From an uncultured Saprospiraceae bacterium (GTDB taxonomy: Bacteria > Bacteroidota > Bacteroidia > Chitinophagales > Saprospiraceae): a DNA stretch of 64,000 nt. A program made the position numbers and the translations under genes. Below, piece by piece: positions 1-8,579 of the stretch (its first letter is position 1; every line of letters starts with the position of its first letter). The notes under the pieces are model-generated. The model was not told the origin of the DNA. It saw only the letters and a list, made by a program, of their open reading frames with translations, and did no database searches. Location: assembly GCA_937941765.1 (NCBI GenBank), contig CALDGQ010000018.1:1-64000 (forward strand), in the 5' to 3' direction.

Positions 1-253
1 GAGTTTTTTCATTTTAGGATTTTAAAACTTTTGGAGCGTTAAAAACTGTGTAAAGCCAGGATTTTTTGAATACTTTTTCATCGGGAAAAAGTATTGCCAG
101 TCCGGCGAGGACAAAGTAAAATTAATGAAATAAGACTAAGGGCATTCCACGAAAGTTAATAAATTCTCATTACTTCTGAATACCCCTAAAATAAAATAAT
201 TTCAACTACTCAATAGTTGGTAACTAGTTTGTTTGAATAACTATCGTGGTTAA
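1..253. other. Intergenic, hairpin-bearing left edge
   Basis: No gene could be supported here. A perfect 9-bp inverted repeat (TACTTTTTC at 71-79 and GAAAAAGTA at 85-93, 5-nt loop) is followed by a small GTCC/GGAC hairpin near 101-114. These look like a terminator or REP-type palindromes. The segment may be the 3' flank of a gene to the left of the window. Confidence 0.4.
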
Positions 254-1444
254 TCAACTTCCTTCATAAAACTGAACAATTTCATCCATCAATTCATGAA
301 ACTCTCGAGAATTCCCAGGAATTTTTTCAAGCTGTTCTTTAGTGAAATAAATAAAGGTCTGTTGCTCCCATGGATTCCGTTCCCAGTTCCAGATATAAAA
401 ACTAGACTGGAAATTTTTATTCAGAAAATAATTTAGATCCATTATTAATCTGAGAGAAAAGAATTCAGGTAAATTATTGGATTCAAAAGGAATTCCGTTG
501 ATATTGCATTTTACATTTAGCTTTCCATCCACATTCGCTTCTTCAAAATCCGTCATCGTTAATATATTGTTGGATATATTAACAAACTTCTCTAACTCAT
601 GTTGGTTTCCAGAGGACTCTCTTGGACAACAATCCGTGATTAAATATTTAAAATACCAAAGTACATCTTGCGAGTTCACCAAATTATACTCAGTACTTAG
701 CAGCTTACCTCGAGTTATCGTTGCTTCATCCAAATTGTCAAAAATGCCCATTTGCTCATGTTGTGCAATAACAGTTAAAGCATCAATGCCAGCATCTGTT
801 TCATTAAAAAACTCACCATATGCGAGTTGTTTTCCTGGTAGCCCAGAAGTCTTGGTCGTTAAATAGGTTTTGATAATTTTAGGCTCGTTTTCATGCTCAA
901 CTAAATGCGCATATACCTTTTCCTTTCGGTTTTGGCTTATCAAAAATCTAGTGAATAATTGATTCAACACACCCAAATTTCTGATGTAAGATTCATCAAA
1001 GTTTCTGTGTTGTTTTTTGACATATTCGTTCGTTCGTGTTTTGAAGTTAGATTCAGAAGAAGTAACAGTCGCAACCAAATCATCCGTTTCATGATTGTAA
1101 ATATCCAAACCTTTATCTGTAGAAAGTGACACATCGAAATCTTTCATTAATTCAAATTCCTGATTCACGAGTTTCAAATAATTGGTATAAAATTTAATTT
1201 CATCTTCAGGTGTATCCGCTGGTACTTCAAGATCGAATGACAATTCTTGAGGAGTTTGATCTACCTTTGGTGTGGGTGGACTTGGTGGCGCAGTTTTTTT
1301 TGATGATGCGGGTGTTGATTGTTTAGTAGGTGCTGGTTCTGGCACCTTTTCATACTTAGGTTGAACTGGCTCCATATTACTATGAAGTTTTTTCTCCTTT
1401 TTCTTTCCAAAAAGGCCTCCAAATAATTTGTCTAAAAATCCCAT
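254..1444 (-). CDS. Conserved hypothetical protein, basic N-terminus and Pro-rich linker
   Basis: I do not recognise the family. The 396-residue product starts with a short Gly/Lys-rich stretch (MGFLDKLFGGLFGKKKEKK), then a Pro/Thr/Ser/Lys-rich linker to about residue 70, then an acidic, probably globular domain. There is no signal peptide or membrane span, so a cytoplasmic location is likely. The start ATG at 1444 is the natural one: the divergent YhhN-like gene begins only 54 bp away. The Leu/Phe/Gly/Lys-rich N-terminus could be an amphipathic membrane-binding helix, but that is inference. It could be a DUF-type protein that I cannot name from sequence alone. Confidence 0.75.
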   Translation of the reverse strand: MGFLDKLFGGLFGKKKEKKLHSNMEPVQPKYEKVPEPAPTKQSTPASSKKTAPPSPPTPKVDQTPQELSFDLEVPADTPEDEIKFYTNYLKLVNQEFELMKDFDVSLSTDKGLDIYNHETDDLVATVTSSESNFKTRTNEYVKKQHRNFDESYIRNLGVLNQLFTRFLISQNRKEKVYAHLVEHENEPKIIKTYLTTKTSGLPGKQLAYGEFFNETDAGIDALTVIAQHEQMGIFDNLDEATITRGKLLSTEYNLVNSQDVLWYFKYLITDCCPRESSGNQHELEKFVNISNNILTMTDFEEANVDGKLNVKCNINGIPFESNNLPEFFSLRLIMDLNYFLNKNFQSSFYIWNWERNPWEQQTFIYFTKEQLEKIPGNSREFHELMDEIVQFYEGS

Positions 1445-1498
1445 ATGCTAATTGTTATCTTTGGTATGCTGATACAAATTGAAATCTAAAATTTGACA

Positions 1499-2146
1499 AT
1501 GAAAAAAACAGCTTATTATTTTCTGGTTTTTCTCACTATTGCCATCGCAATTTTTTTAGAATATACTAACAATTTTGCATTCTTTAAATTTTTCAAACCA
1601 ATAACTACGATTTTAATAATCGGGATTCCGATGTTGTTTGGAAAAAAGAACCATCAAAAATACAATCGCGCCATTATTACTGCATTAATTTTTTGTTTGG
1701 GTGGAGATATCTTTTTATTGAATCCCGATCACTTTGTTTTTGGATTGGCGTCCTTTCTTGTTGGTCATTTGATTTTTGCATATGCATTTATTTCTTTGAA
1801 GGGATTTGGCAAAAATTTAATTTCCTTGATAATTTTAGGATTGATTGCAGGAACCTATCTCATTTATTTAAAACCAAATTTAGGCGATTTATTTATTCCT
1901 GTCTTGTTCTACATCTCTGCCATTGTGTTTATGAATTGGCAAGCCATCTGTTTGTACCTAAAAGAAAAGACAAATGCTTATTTATTGTTAGCAACTGGAG
2001 CTACTCTATTTACTTTTTCAGATTCAGTGATTGCTTTTAACAAATTTGTGACTCCTTTTGAAATAGCTGGTGTCATTATTCTTACCTGTTATTGGATTTC
2101 AATCTTCCTAATTGCTGATTCTAGCAACCGCATTTCTTCGCATTAA
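1499..2146 (+). CDS. YhhN-like (lysoplasmalogenase/TMEM86 family) membrane protein
   Basis: A 215-residue, very hydrophobic protein with about seven to eight predicted membrane segments. The GGDIFLL motif near residues 67-73 and the FSDSVIAFNKF motif near residue 175 fit the YhhN/TMEM86 family. Animal members hydrolyse the vinyl-ether bond of lysoplasmalogens; the bacterial role is poorly defined. An in-frame TTG lies 6 nt upstream, but the ATG at 1499 gives the natural MKKTAYYF start. It is divergent from the gene at 254-1444. The acidic residues that form the putative active site in the family appear to be kept (GGD and SD), so it may be active. Confidence 0.75.
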   Translation: MKKTAYYFLVFLTIAIAIFLEYTNNFAFFKFFKPITTILIIGIPMLFGKKNHQKYNRAIITALIFCLGGDIFLLNPDHFVFGLASFLVGHLIFAYAFISLKGFGKNLISLIILGLIAGTYLIYLKPNLGDLFIPVLFYISAIVFMNWQAICLYLKEKTNAYLLLATGATLFTFSDSVIAFNKFVTPFEIAGVIILTCYWISIFLIADSSNRISSH

Positions 2147-2155
2147 AATTCATAA

Positions 2156-2250
2156 GTTGAAAAAGCTTCAAAGGAGCGACATCGCGTGTTTTGGTGCGTA
2201 TTTTTGTGTCAAAAATCGTATCAAAACATTTCTTCCAGGTTCAGTTCAAC
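2156..2250. repeat. Nested inverted repeat, copy 1
   Basis: The outer arms are GTTGAA (2156-2161) and TTCAAC (2245-2250). The inner stem pairs GTGTTTTG (2186-2193) with CAAAACAT (2222-2229) and ATTTTTG (2200-2206) with CAAAAAT (2210-2216) around a TGT loop. Copy 2 lies at 26379-26460. No coding function is evident; this looks like a MITE/REP-type element or a structured RNA. Confidence 0.7.
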
Positions 2251-2398
2251 AAAGGAAAAAGTCGAGAGACAAAAGAGATAAATACAAAACAGCCTCCATA
2301 ACAAGTTAAAATATGTGAAAAAAAGCATATTTGGATTGACGTTTGCAATATATTGTGGTGTGTAATTAGTTTTAAATTTGACACTAAAAAAGAATCCT

Positions 2399-3193
2399 AT
2401 GACAATTTATAGAAACATCTGTTTGGCTTGTGCCCTGATTATTTCTCTGACCTTCTCAGGTTGCAAAGGAAAAAAGATGCCTAGCATTAATCTTTTTCCC
2501 GTTAGTGATGATATTAAATTAGGTAAACAAGTAGCTCAAGAGATAGAAAGCAATGGCCAACAATATCCGATTCTTCCAGAAAGAGGAAATGAAGAGTTGT
2601 ACAAATACGTAAGAGGAATCACCAACAAATTATTGAATACTGGAAAAGTAAAATATCGAAATGAATTTGCTTGGCAAGTAAAAATCATTAACGATTCAAA
2701 TACATTAAATGCTTTTGCAACACCAGGTGGATATATCTATGTCTATACTGGTTTGATAAAATTTTTGGATTCAGAAGATCAATTAGCTGGTGTGATGGGA
2801 CATGAAATTGCGCATGCGGCGTTAAGACATTCGACTCGTCAAATGACAAAACTCTATGGTGTACAAATTGTTGCAGATGCATTGTTAGGTGACAAGGATG
2901 CGATCAAACAAGTGACACAAGGATTGATTGGTTTAAAATTCGGAAGAAAACATGAAACGGAATCTGATGAATATTCTGTAGTCTATTTATGTGAGACTGG
3001 ATATAATGCAGCTGGTGCCGCAGGTTTTTTCAAGAAAATGTCTGGAGAATCAAGAGTCCCTGCATTTTTGAGTACCCATCCCAATCCTGCTAATCGCGTT
3101 GCAGAAATCGAAAAGAAAGCACAAGCATTAGGTTGTAGAGGAAGCGGAACTTATAAAGGGAAATATGAGAAGATGAAGAAGTTGATTCGATAA
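2399..3193 (+). CDS. M48 family metalloprotease, lipoprotein
   Basis: A 264-residue Zn-dependent protease of the M48 (HtpX/Oma1/BepA-like) family. The N-terminus has a lipoprotein signal peptide ending in the lipobox FSGC (Cys near 22), so it should be anchored in the cell envelope and face the periplasm. The Zn-binding motif HEIAH lies at about residues 136-140, and the third ligand is probably the Glu in HETESDEY near 190. A late STHPNPANRVAEI motif is characteristic of the family. The likely role is envelope protein quality control. The ATG at 2399 was chosen over an in-frame TTG at 2378 because it starts exactly at the signal peptide. The stop codon abuts a DUF1330 remnant on the other strand. 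Confidence 0.88.
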   Translation: MTIYRNICLACALIISLTFSGCKGKKMPSINLFPVSDDIKLGKQVAQEIESNGQQYPILPERGNEELYKYVRGITNKLLNTGKVKYRNEFAWQVKIINDSNTLNAFATPGGYIYVYTGLIKFLDSEDQLAGVMGHEIAHAALRHSTRQMTKLYGVQIVADALLGDKDAIKQVTQGLIGLKFGRKHETESDEYSVVYLCETGYNAAGAAGFFKKMSGESRVPAFLSTHPNPANRVAEIEKKAQALGCRGSGTYKGKYEKMKKLIR

Positions 3194-3372
3194 GAAGGTT
3201 CATGAATTTCATAAGGCACTTCGATATTGCTTTCAATTATACAGTTTTCTTTTGGTCTGATTCGTAAAGTAAGTCTAACATTATATTTAAGAATAGTAGG
3301 AATTGCTATTTCTTCAAATTCTTGAAATGCCTGTTCTTTACCTTCCTTTATATGTTAATTGTGTTCATTGAA
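3194..3372 (-). pseudogene. DUF1330-family gene remnant
   Basis: No ORF is intact here. The minus strand from 3354 down to about 3197 reads without a stop and contains the segments HIKEGKEQAFQEFEEIAIP, ILKYNVRLTLRIRP and VPYEIH, the conserved spine of DUF1330 proteins. Just upstream the frame changes: 3357-3370 read TQLTY in another frame, which a 2-nt loss in TATATAAAG would explain, and an in-frame TGA precedes it. The 3' half is missing after PYEIH, where the M48 gene begins on the other strand. So this is a decayed, 3'-truncated copy. The family name is from recall of the DUF1330 pattern. Confidence 0.65.
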
Positions 3373-3500
3373 CCATTATTATATCAACTTATATTTTTTG
3401 CTTTCATATTTCTTTAGACACCTTGAAAAATTACTAGGTTCAAAGTAGTGGTTTTTTTTGCGTTTTTATTCTCCGTAATAATTCAATTTTTATTGATGAT
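3373..3500. other. AT-rich spacer
   Basis: No gene is seen between the DUF1330 remnant and the VOC gene. A run of eight T residues near 3452-3459 is the only notable element and could contribute to termination in the plus direction. Confidence 0.35.
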
Positions 3501-3884
3501 TTAAGATTCATTGATAGGTGATGAAATATCCACTAAAGTTCCATTTGGGTCTTTCAGTAACAACCTTCTTTGACCATAAAAAGTATCAGTTGGTTCTTTA
3601 ATAATTTCAAATTTTTCTCTCTCTGCAATCTTAAATATTTCGTCCACATTATCAACCACGAAAGTAACATAAAATCCTTGCGGATTATTTTGGAAATCCT
3701 TTGGTACTATTTCATTTGTTCGGTCTATTATTCCCAATTCGAATTTGTTATCTTTTGAAATTAAGTGAACAAACCAATCACTATCATAATCCACATTAAA
3801 ATCAAATAGTTTGGTGTAAAAAAATTTACTCTCTGCTAAATTGTCAGAACAGATATTCGTCATTATTCGATTAATTCTTGTCAT
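3501..3884 (-). CDS. VOC (glyoxalase/bleomycin-resistance) family protein
   Basis: The 127-residue single-domain protein has the VOC pattern: an early segment on ligand or metal recognition (LAESKFFYTKLFDF), a central FYVTFVVDNVDEIF strand-helix unit near residues 70-85, and the terminal FYGQRRLLLKDPNGTLVDI, in which DPNG is the hallmark turn. VOC proteins are metal-dependent lyases, dioxygenases or resistance proteins; the substrate cannot be inferred. It is the third gene of a probable three-gene minus-strand operon (SRPBCC, MarR, VOC), 56 bp after the MarR gene, and so may act in a MarR-regulated stress or detoxification response. Confidence 0.85.
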   Translation of the reverse strand: MTRINRIMTNICSDNLAESKFFYTKLFDFNVDYDSDWFVHLISKDNKFELGIIDRTNEIVPKDFQNNPQGFYVTFVVDNVDEIFKIAEREKFEIIKEPTDTFYGQRRLLLKDPNGTLVDISSPINES

Positions 3885-3940
3885 CTTTTTCTTGGTATTT
3901 CAATTGATAATGTTTGTTCCATTGAACTACAATGAATATT

Positions 3941-4402
3941 TTATTCATTGTTAGTCACCGTTTTCTTTTTTAATAATTTGGTTAACTCTGAATTAAATGA
4001 AATACCATTCTCCAAATTACTAAAGAATAATTTGTCAAAGTCCTCCACTTTTTTAACCGCTTTCTTCAGGGTGACTTTTCCAGATTTGGTAATATTGATA
4101 ACTTTCGCTCTTGTATCTGTTTTATGTTCTTTTCTTTGAATCAATTCCTTTTTTATTAAGGCTTTCAGAACATTCGAGGTCAGCATTTTGTCGATTCCAA
4201 TTTGGTTTGCAATATCCATTTGGGTGACATTTTCCTTTTCAGTACTTAAAAAATAAGTATTTGCTAATACAACAAATTGAGTATGTGTTAAATCAAAATA
4301 AGATAATGATTTTTTAATTTCTCGTTGCCAGTAGTTATTTACTTTCCATAAGAGGAATCCAGTACTTTCATTTGGTGTTTCAGACTGAAATATTTTACTC
4401 AT
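3941..4402 (-). CDS. MarR family transcriptional regulator
   Basis: A 153-residue winged-helix regulator. The helix-turn-helix lies around residues 60-85 (QMDIANQIGIDKMLTSNVLKALIKK), followed by the wing with KEHKTDTRAKVINITKSGK, the usual MarR pattern (D-x-R followed by a T-x-x-G turn). It probably represses its own operon and responds to a small ligand. Its ATG overlaps the SRPBCC stop codon by 4 bp (ATGA), so the two genes are translationally coupled. The downstream partner is the VOC protein. Confidence 0.88.
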   Translation of the reverse strand: MSKIFQSETPNESTGFLLWKVNNYWQREIKKSLSYFDLTHTQFVVLANTYFLSTEKENVTQMDIANQIGIDKMLTSNVLKALIKKELIQRKEHKTDTRAKVINITKSGKVTLKKAVKKVEDFDKLFFSNLENGISFNSELTKLLKKKTVTNNE

Positions 4403-4821
4403 ATCTTCTGCAATTGAGCTTTATTAGACAATTCATTTAACGCTTTGGGAAGTTCTTCTATTAGTTTGTTGCCTATTAGTCTTGAAAAGAGAAAGGTAAG
4501 CATTCCGCTGATTTGAACTTTGTGAGTTATAATTATTTGCCCTTCCTTTTCCTTCATTTCATGTATAAAATCCATAATTGTCAAAGGAAGTTTAGACCTG
4601 TTTGTAAAGCTTTTATTTGGTGAAACTTCTATTATTTCAAATTGACTTTTGGGTCCTCCTTTTGGAACCAATTCGCCTGTTTGACCAATTTTAAAATCTC
4701 CATTTAGGCTTGAGGATAAAACTTGGTCGTCCCAAGTATACCAATTAGGTACATCTTCCCATAATTTCCAAATTTGTTCTTTGGATGCATTTGATTTGAT
4801 TGAAACTTCTTTAGCCCACAT
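4399..4821 (-). CDS. SRPBCC (START/Bet v1-like) family protein
   Basis: A 140-residue protein. The opening pattern WAKEVSIKSNASKEQIWKLWEDVPNWYTWDDQV is the typical SRPBCC start, in which the first strand is followed by a helix carrying W-x-x-W-x-x-W-D. The fold is a helix-grip cavity that binds hydrophobic ligands. The product is probably cytoplasmic and its substrate is unknown. It is the first gene of the operon with MarR and VOC, and the coupling to a regulator suggests a ligand-processing or stress function. There is no signal peptide and the length is normal for the family. Confidence 0.8.
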   Translation of the reverse strand: MWAKEVSIKSNASKEQIWKLWEDVPNWYTWDDQVLSSSLNGDFKIGQTGELVPKGGPKSQFEIIEVSPNKSFTNRSKLPLTIMDFIHEMKEKEGQIIITHKVQISGMLTFLFSRLIGNKLIEELPKALNELSNKAQLQKI

Positions 4822-5001
4822 AAATTTTGTGTTTGATTAAAAACATAAATATAGTAAATGCATTTACAGTAATCAAGTTTACCTTAATTTTTTTTCTAAT
4901 TGCACCAACATTTATAAATCCAAACTCTCTTATAATCCATAAGCGTTTCTTCAATTCTTTATGCAAGAAAAGAAATAACGATCTATTTTACTTTCCTAAT
5001 T

Positions 5002-6342
5002 TTATTTCCGCCAAATAACCCGCTGAGGAAAAGGAATCTCAATCTCATGTTCCTTAAATGCTTTATCAATCGCAAAACGAAGATCACTTTTAATATCTTC
5101 TATAACAATAAAATTTCGAGACCAAAAAAGAATCTCAAAATCTAGAGAGGACTCACCGAAATTAACAAATCGAATCATCGGGCCTGGATACTTTAAGATG
5201 TAGGGATTGGCTCTGGTAAGTTCCAATAAAATATCTTTTACCTTTTGCGTATCGGTACCATAAGCAACACCTATCTGCAGTTCAAATCGGACTTTATCAT
5301 CATAGTGTGTCCAGTTCACCATATTATTAGAAACGATTTTGGAATTGGGAACAACGACCGTCGTGTTTGATCGAGATTCCACGATTGTGGTTCTTAGTCC
5401 TATCCTTTTGACCGTTCCAATCACACCTTCTATTACAATCACATCTCCCACTTCAACAGTTCTTTCAAACAATAAAATAATTCCTGAGAAAAAATCATTG
5501 AACGTTTGTTGCAATGCAAAACCAATCCCAACTAATAAAGCTGCACCGGCACCCAATAGTACTGTTAGATTAACACCTAAGGCATTGATCGCCATTAAAA
5601 ATGCAACGACAAAAACAACGTACTTGACCAATTGATTCATCGCAAAACGAGAACCAACATTGACTTTGTTATTGTTGAAATAGCTAAAAAGAACCAGTTC
5701 CGTAATAATAAAAACAACCAATCGAGCTGCCAATAAAAACAAGATCGCAATCAAGATACTCGTTACCGTCAAACTACTGTTGGCATAATGAATTAATTCA
5801 TAATCAAGATTGGCCGCTCGGATAAAAAGAATTGCAAAAAGGGTGTATAAAAAATATTGAACTGTTTTTCCAGCAGTTGTCTTTTCGGCAAGTACTTTTT
5901 CGTTAATTAAATTTCCTTGCAGGTCCTCTTTATGTTGCTTCTCATAACTTTTCTCGATCACTCTTGATATGACCCAATCAAATACTCGAGCAATTTGTAA
6001 TACCAAAAGGGCACCTATTATTGTTGAAATTCGCAGCTTCACATTTCTAGCACTATTTTCATAGTCTGTACTGTAAAGGATATAATCCAAATCCATCGAC
6101 CACAAAAAAGCAATACAAGCTAGTAACAAGAAGATATACTGAATAAGTCTTCTAATGCTTTTTGCTTTAGGAGCCTCAACTTTTTGCTTAATGAAATAAT
6201 TTCGGAGAAGTGGCTTTACGATATAATGATAAAGCACGAAGATGAGCGCGATTGACATGAATGCAGCAGTGAAATGCCCAACTGTAAAAGTCTTACTACC
6301 AATCTTAAAAAGTATTTGTTGGAATATAGCGATTTCGTTCAT
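5002..6342 (-). CDS. Mechanosensitive ion channel, MscS family
   Basis: A 446-residue inner-membrane channel that opens under membrane tension to release solutes on hypo-osmotic shock. About five membrane segments precede the pore helix. The signature LLGAGAALLVGIGFALQQTF near residues 260-280 is the Gly/Ala-rich TM3, followed by FNDFFSGIILLFERTVEVGD and the beta domain with NTTVVVPNSKI. The C-terminal alpha/beta vestibule ends with FPQRVIWRK. It is larger than E. coli MscS (286 residues) because of extra N-terminal helices, as is common in Bacteroidota. It is transcribed alone, divergently from the OmpA-like gene, with a 277-bp shared upstream region. Confidence 0.9.
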   Translation of the reverse strand: MNEIAIFQQILFKIGSKTFTVGHFTAAFMSIALIFVLYHYIVKPLLRNYFIKQKVEAPKAKSIRRLIQYIFLLLACIAFLWSMDLDYILYSTDYENSARNVKLRISTIIGALLVLQIARVFDWVISRVIEKSYEKQHKEDLQGNLINEKVLAEKTTAGKTVQYFLYTLFAILFIRAANLDYELIHYANSSLTVTSILIAILFLLAARLVVFIITELVLFSYFNNNKVNVGSRFAMNQLVKYVVFVVAFLMAINALGVNLTVLLGAGAALLVGIGFALQQTFNDFFSGIILLFERTVEVGDVIVIEGVIGTVKRIGLRTTIVESRSNTTVVVPNSKIVSNNMVNWTHYDDKVRFELQIGVAYGTDTQKVKDILLELTRANPYILKYPGPMIRFVNFGESSLDFEILFWSRNFIVIEDIKSDLRFAIDKAFKEHEIEIPFPQRVIWRK

Positions 6343-6428
6343 TCATGATCAATTTACCCAATTAAATATATAAGTAATTTTGTTAATATTAATACTTATC
6401 ATACTTTCTTTTCAATCAATAAGTTCTC

Positions 6429-6436
6429 TAAATTTG
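6429..6436 (+). promoter_or_regulatory. Candidate -7 box upstream of the OmpA/PD40 gene
   Basis: TAAATTTG matches the Bacteroidota -7 consensus TAnnTTTG. It lies 184 bp before the ATG at 6620, so the leader would be long. No convincing -33 TTG was found at the expected distance. Confidence 0.3.
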
Positions 6437-6619
6437 CAGCGCAATACATTTTTTTCATTCTTATGTGTTAGGTATGTGTTCGCGCTTAATCGTTTATGGT
6501 TTACAGTTAAAAATATGTTGTGATGACCAACCTGAATCATTCGAATTTGAAGTTGAAATACAATATATTGCAAAGTAAATCCTAAGCAAGAAATAACAAC
6601 TGTTACAAATACTCACACT

Positions 6620-8284
6620 ATGTCTCATATTAGTAACCTATTACTAATTAGCTTACTTTGCTTATTCTATTCTACTGCAAATGCTCAATATTTGACTTTG
6701 CAAAAATTATCAATGGGTATTAATACAGCCGGTTATGATGAAATCAGTCCTGTTGTTGGAGAATTTGGAAACACATTGTTTTTTACTCGTGTAGGATATC
6801 CGGATTTTGATAAAACGTTAATAGAAAACGGACAAGATCTGAACAGTTTATTACCTAATGGAAATTATTCAGTAAAATTAGCTTCTATCTATAATAAGAT
6901 CGGTGGTAAATCTTCTTATCCTCCATACCGCTCTCATTTTAATCAAGATATTTGGATTGCCACTTCAAACATTAATGAATTTGACAGAGTAGAACACCCG
7001 GGCTATCCGCTTAACAATGCATTGCCGAATAGTGTTTCTGAAATTGCTCCAAATGGTCAAGGCATTATTTTGATCAATCAATTTCCAAAAGAAGGTGGAA
7101 TGAAAAAAGGATTTTCTACTTCTCATTTAGTAGACAACAAATATTGGTCCTATCCAGAACCATTAGAGATTGAAAACTACTATAACTCAGGAGCTGATGT
7201 CAACTTGACAATGAGCCGTGATCAAAATGTTATAATTATTTCAACTCAAAGAGATGATTCATATGGCGGCAATGATTTGTACGTTTGTTTTAAAACTGGA
7301 CATAACAAATACAGTTCCCCAATCAACATGGGTGAACAAATAAACAGCGCTTACAAAGAGTCAACACCACATTTATCAGAAGATGGAAACGTTATTTTCT
7401 TTGCTTCTAATCGTCCTGGCTCCATGGGAAAAAATGATATTTACTTATCAAGAAAATTAGATAACAGTTATCAAAACTGGTCGGTACTTGAACGTTTTAT
7501 TACGCCGATCAATTCGACCGCCGATGATATACAACCGTTTTTCAATACCGCAACTGGCTATTTATACTTTGCATCAACACGAGATGGATCAAGTGATATT
7601 TTCCGGGTTAAAATTGCAGAACCAAAAAAGGAAACAGTTGTGGTTAAAGGAAAGTTGACCGATTTCAAATCTGAAGATAAATTAGATGAAGTGACCGTTT
7701 ATGCAGGAGTTGATTTTCCTGGAATGAAAGTTCCGATTACAAAAGATGGAACGTTCGCATTGCAAGTTCCAAAAGGAGTCAACTACAAAATCAAAGCAAA
7801 AAAACCTGGCTACTATGATTTGGAAGAATCGCTTTATTACAAAACCAATTTCGTCTACGTCAAAGACAGAAAGATCAATCTGGAAATGAAGCCCATGTTA
7901 AAAGGTGATAAGATTAAGATCAAACCTATTTATTTTGTAAAATCTAAACCAACGATTCTTGAATCATCACATGCTTCTTTGGATGAGCTAGCTACTTTCT
8001 TAAAAACAAACCGCTTACTAAATATCGAAATCCAAGGACACACCGATAATCAAGGTGATGAAGTATTGCTTCAACAACTTTCTGAAGATCGTGCTGAAGC
8101 CATCAAAAACTATCTAGTTTATGAAAAGCGTATTCACCCATTGAGAGTGGAAGCAAAAGGATTCGGTTCTAAATATCCAACCAACAAAAATAAAACGGAG
8201 GTAGAACGAAAGAAAAACCGCCGTGTCGAAATTGTCATTTCCAAGGTTAAAAAACAGACACATAATACGGCTAAAAAGTTTTAG
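6620..8284 (+). CDS. OmpA family protein with PD40 (WD40-like) repeats
   Basis: A 554-residue envelope protein. A signal peptide ends near residue 22 (STANAQ). PD40 propeller motifs follow, for example HLSEDGNVIFFASNRPGS near 250 and YLYFASTRDGSSDIFRV near 315; next come a carboxypeptidase-regulatory-like beta domain (about 340-420) and a C-terminal OmpA peptidoglycan-binding domain (about 440-545) with IEIQGHTDNQGD and the NRRVEI motif. This architecture links the outer membrane to peptidoglycan and resembles the PorE-type T9SS accessory proteins, though a T9SS role here is inference. The gene is divergent from mscS. A repeat element (8294-8517) follows directly. Confidence 0.88.
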   Translation: MSHISNLLLISLLCLFYSTANAQYLTLQKLSMGINTAGYDEISPVVGEFGNTLFFTRVGYPDFDKTLIENGQDLNSLLPNGNYSVKLASIYNKIGGKSSYPPYRSHFNQDIWIATSNINEFDRVEHPGYPLNNALPNSVSEIAPNGQGIILINQFPKEGGMKKGFSTSHLVDNKYWSYPEPLEIENYYNSGADVNLTMSRDQNVIIISTQRDDSYGGNDLYVCFKTGHNKYSSPINMGEQINSAYKESTPHLSEDGNVIFFASNRPGSMGKNDIYLSRKLDNSYQNWSVLERFITPINSTADDIQPFFNTATGYLYFASTRDGSSDIFRVKIAEPKKETVVVKGKLTDFKSEDKLDEVTVYAGVDFPGMKVPITKDGTFALQVPKGVNYKIKAKKPGYYDLEESLYYKTNFVYVKDRKINLEMKPMLKGDKIKIKPIYFVKSKPTILESSHASLDELATFLKTNRLLNIEIQGHTDNQGDEVLLQQLSEDRAEAIKNYLVYEKRIHPLRVEAKGFGSKYPTNKNKTEVERKKNRRVEIVISKVKKQTHNTAKKF

Positions 8285-8293
8285 AACTTTTTT

Positions 8294-8517
8294 GATGTAT
8301 GATAATTTTCTAGTACTAACTTTGTCAGTGCTTGAATGTATGATGTATGATATTGACGACCTGATCTTGTGCTTAGGTGTAAACGTGAAAGATCTGCTTC
8401 AATCTGCGACATCTGCGCGAGACTTTCAATGTACCCACGCTAAAACACGAAACAAGATCATATCATAAATCACACATTCAATAATGCCTTTAGGCATTGA
8501 GAAAATTATCATAAATC
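8294..8517. repeat. Long imperfect inverted repeat with TATGAT-type arms
   Basis: The termini GATGTATGATAATTTTC (8294-8310) and GAAAATTATCATAAATC (8501-8517) are inverted with few mismatches. An inner pair is GATCTTG (8363-8369) with CAAGATC (8453-8459), and a small hairpin AATGCC-TTTA-GGCATT lies near 8482-8497. It resembles the element at 40481-40648. A 14-mer (CACGAAACAAGATC, 8446-8459) recurs at 10735-10748. No coding content is evident. Confidence 0.6.
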
Positions 8518-8579
8518 AAAAATCGCTTTGCCAATTTTTCAGTATCTTCGGATTGAAATTAAAAAACCTTCAATTCAAA

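Noticed and set aside
2112-2309. 65-residue plus-strand ORF after the YhhN-like gene
   Set aside because: It runs through the nested inverted repeat and has no protein-like conservation.
8223-8468. 81-residue plus-strand ORF overlapping the end of the OmpA-like gene
   Set aside because: Most of it lies in the long inverted repeat at 8294-8517.
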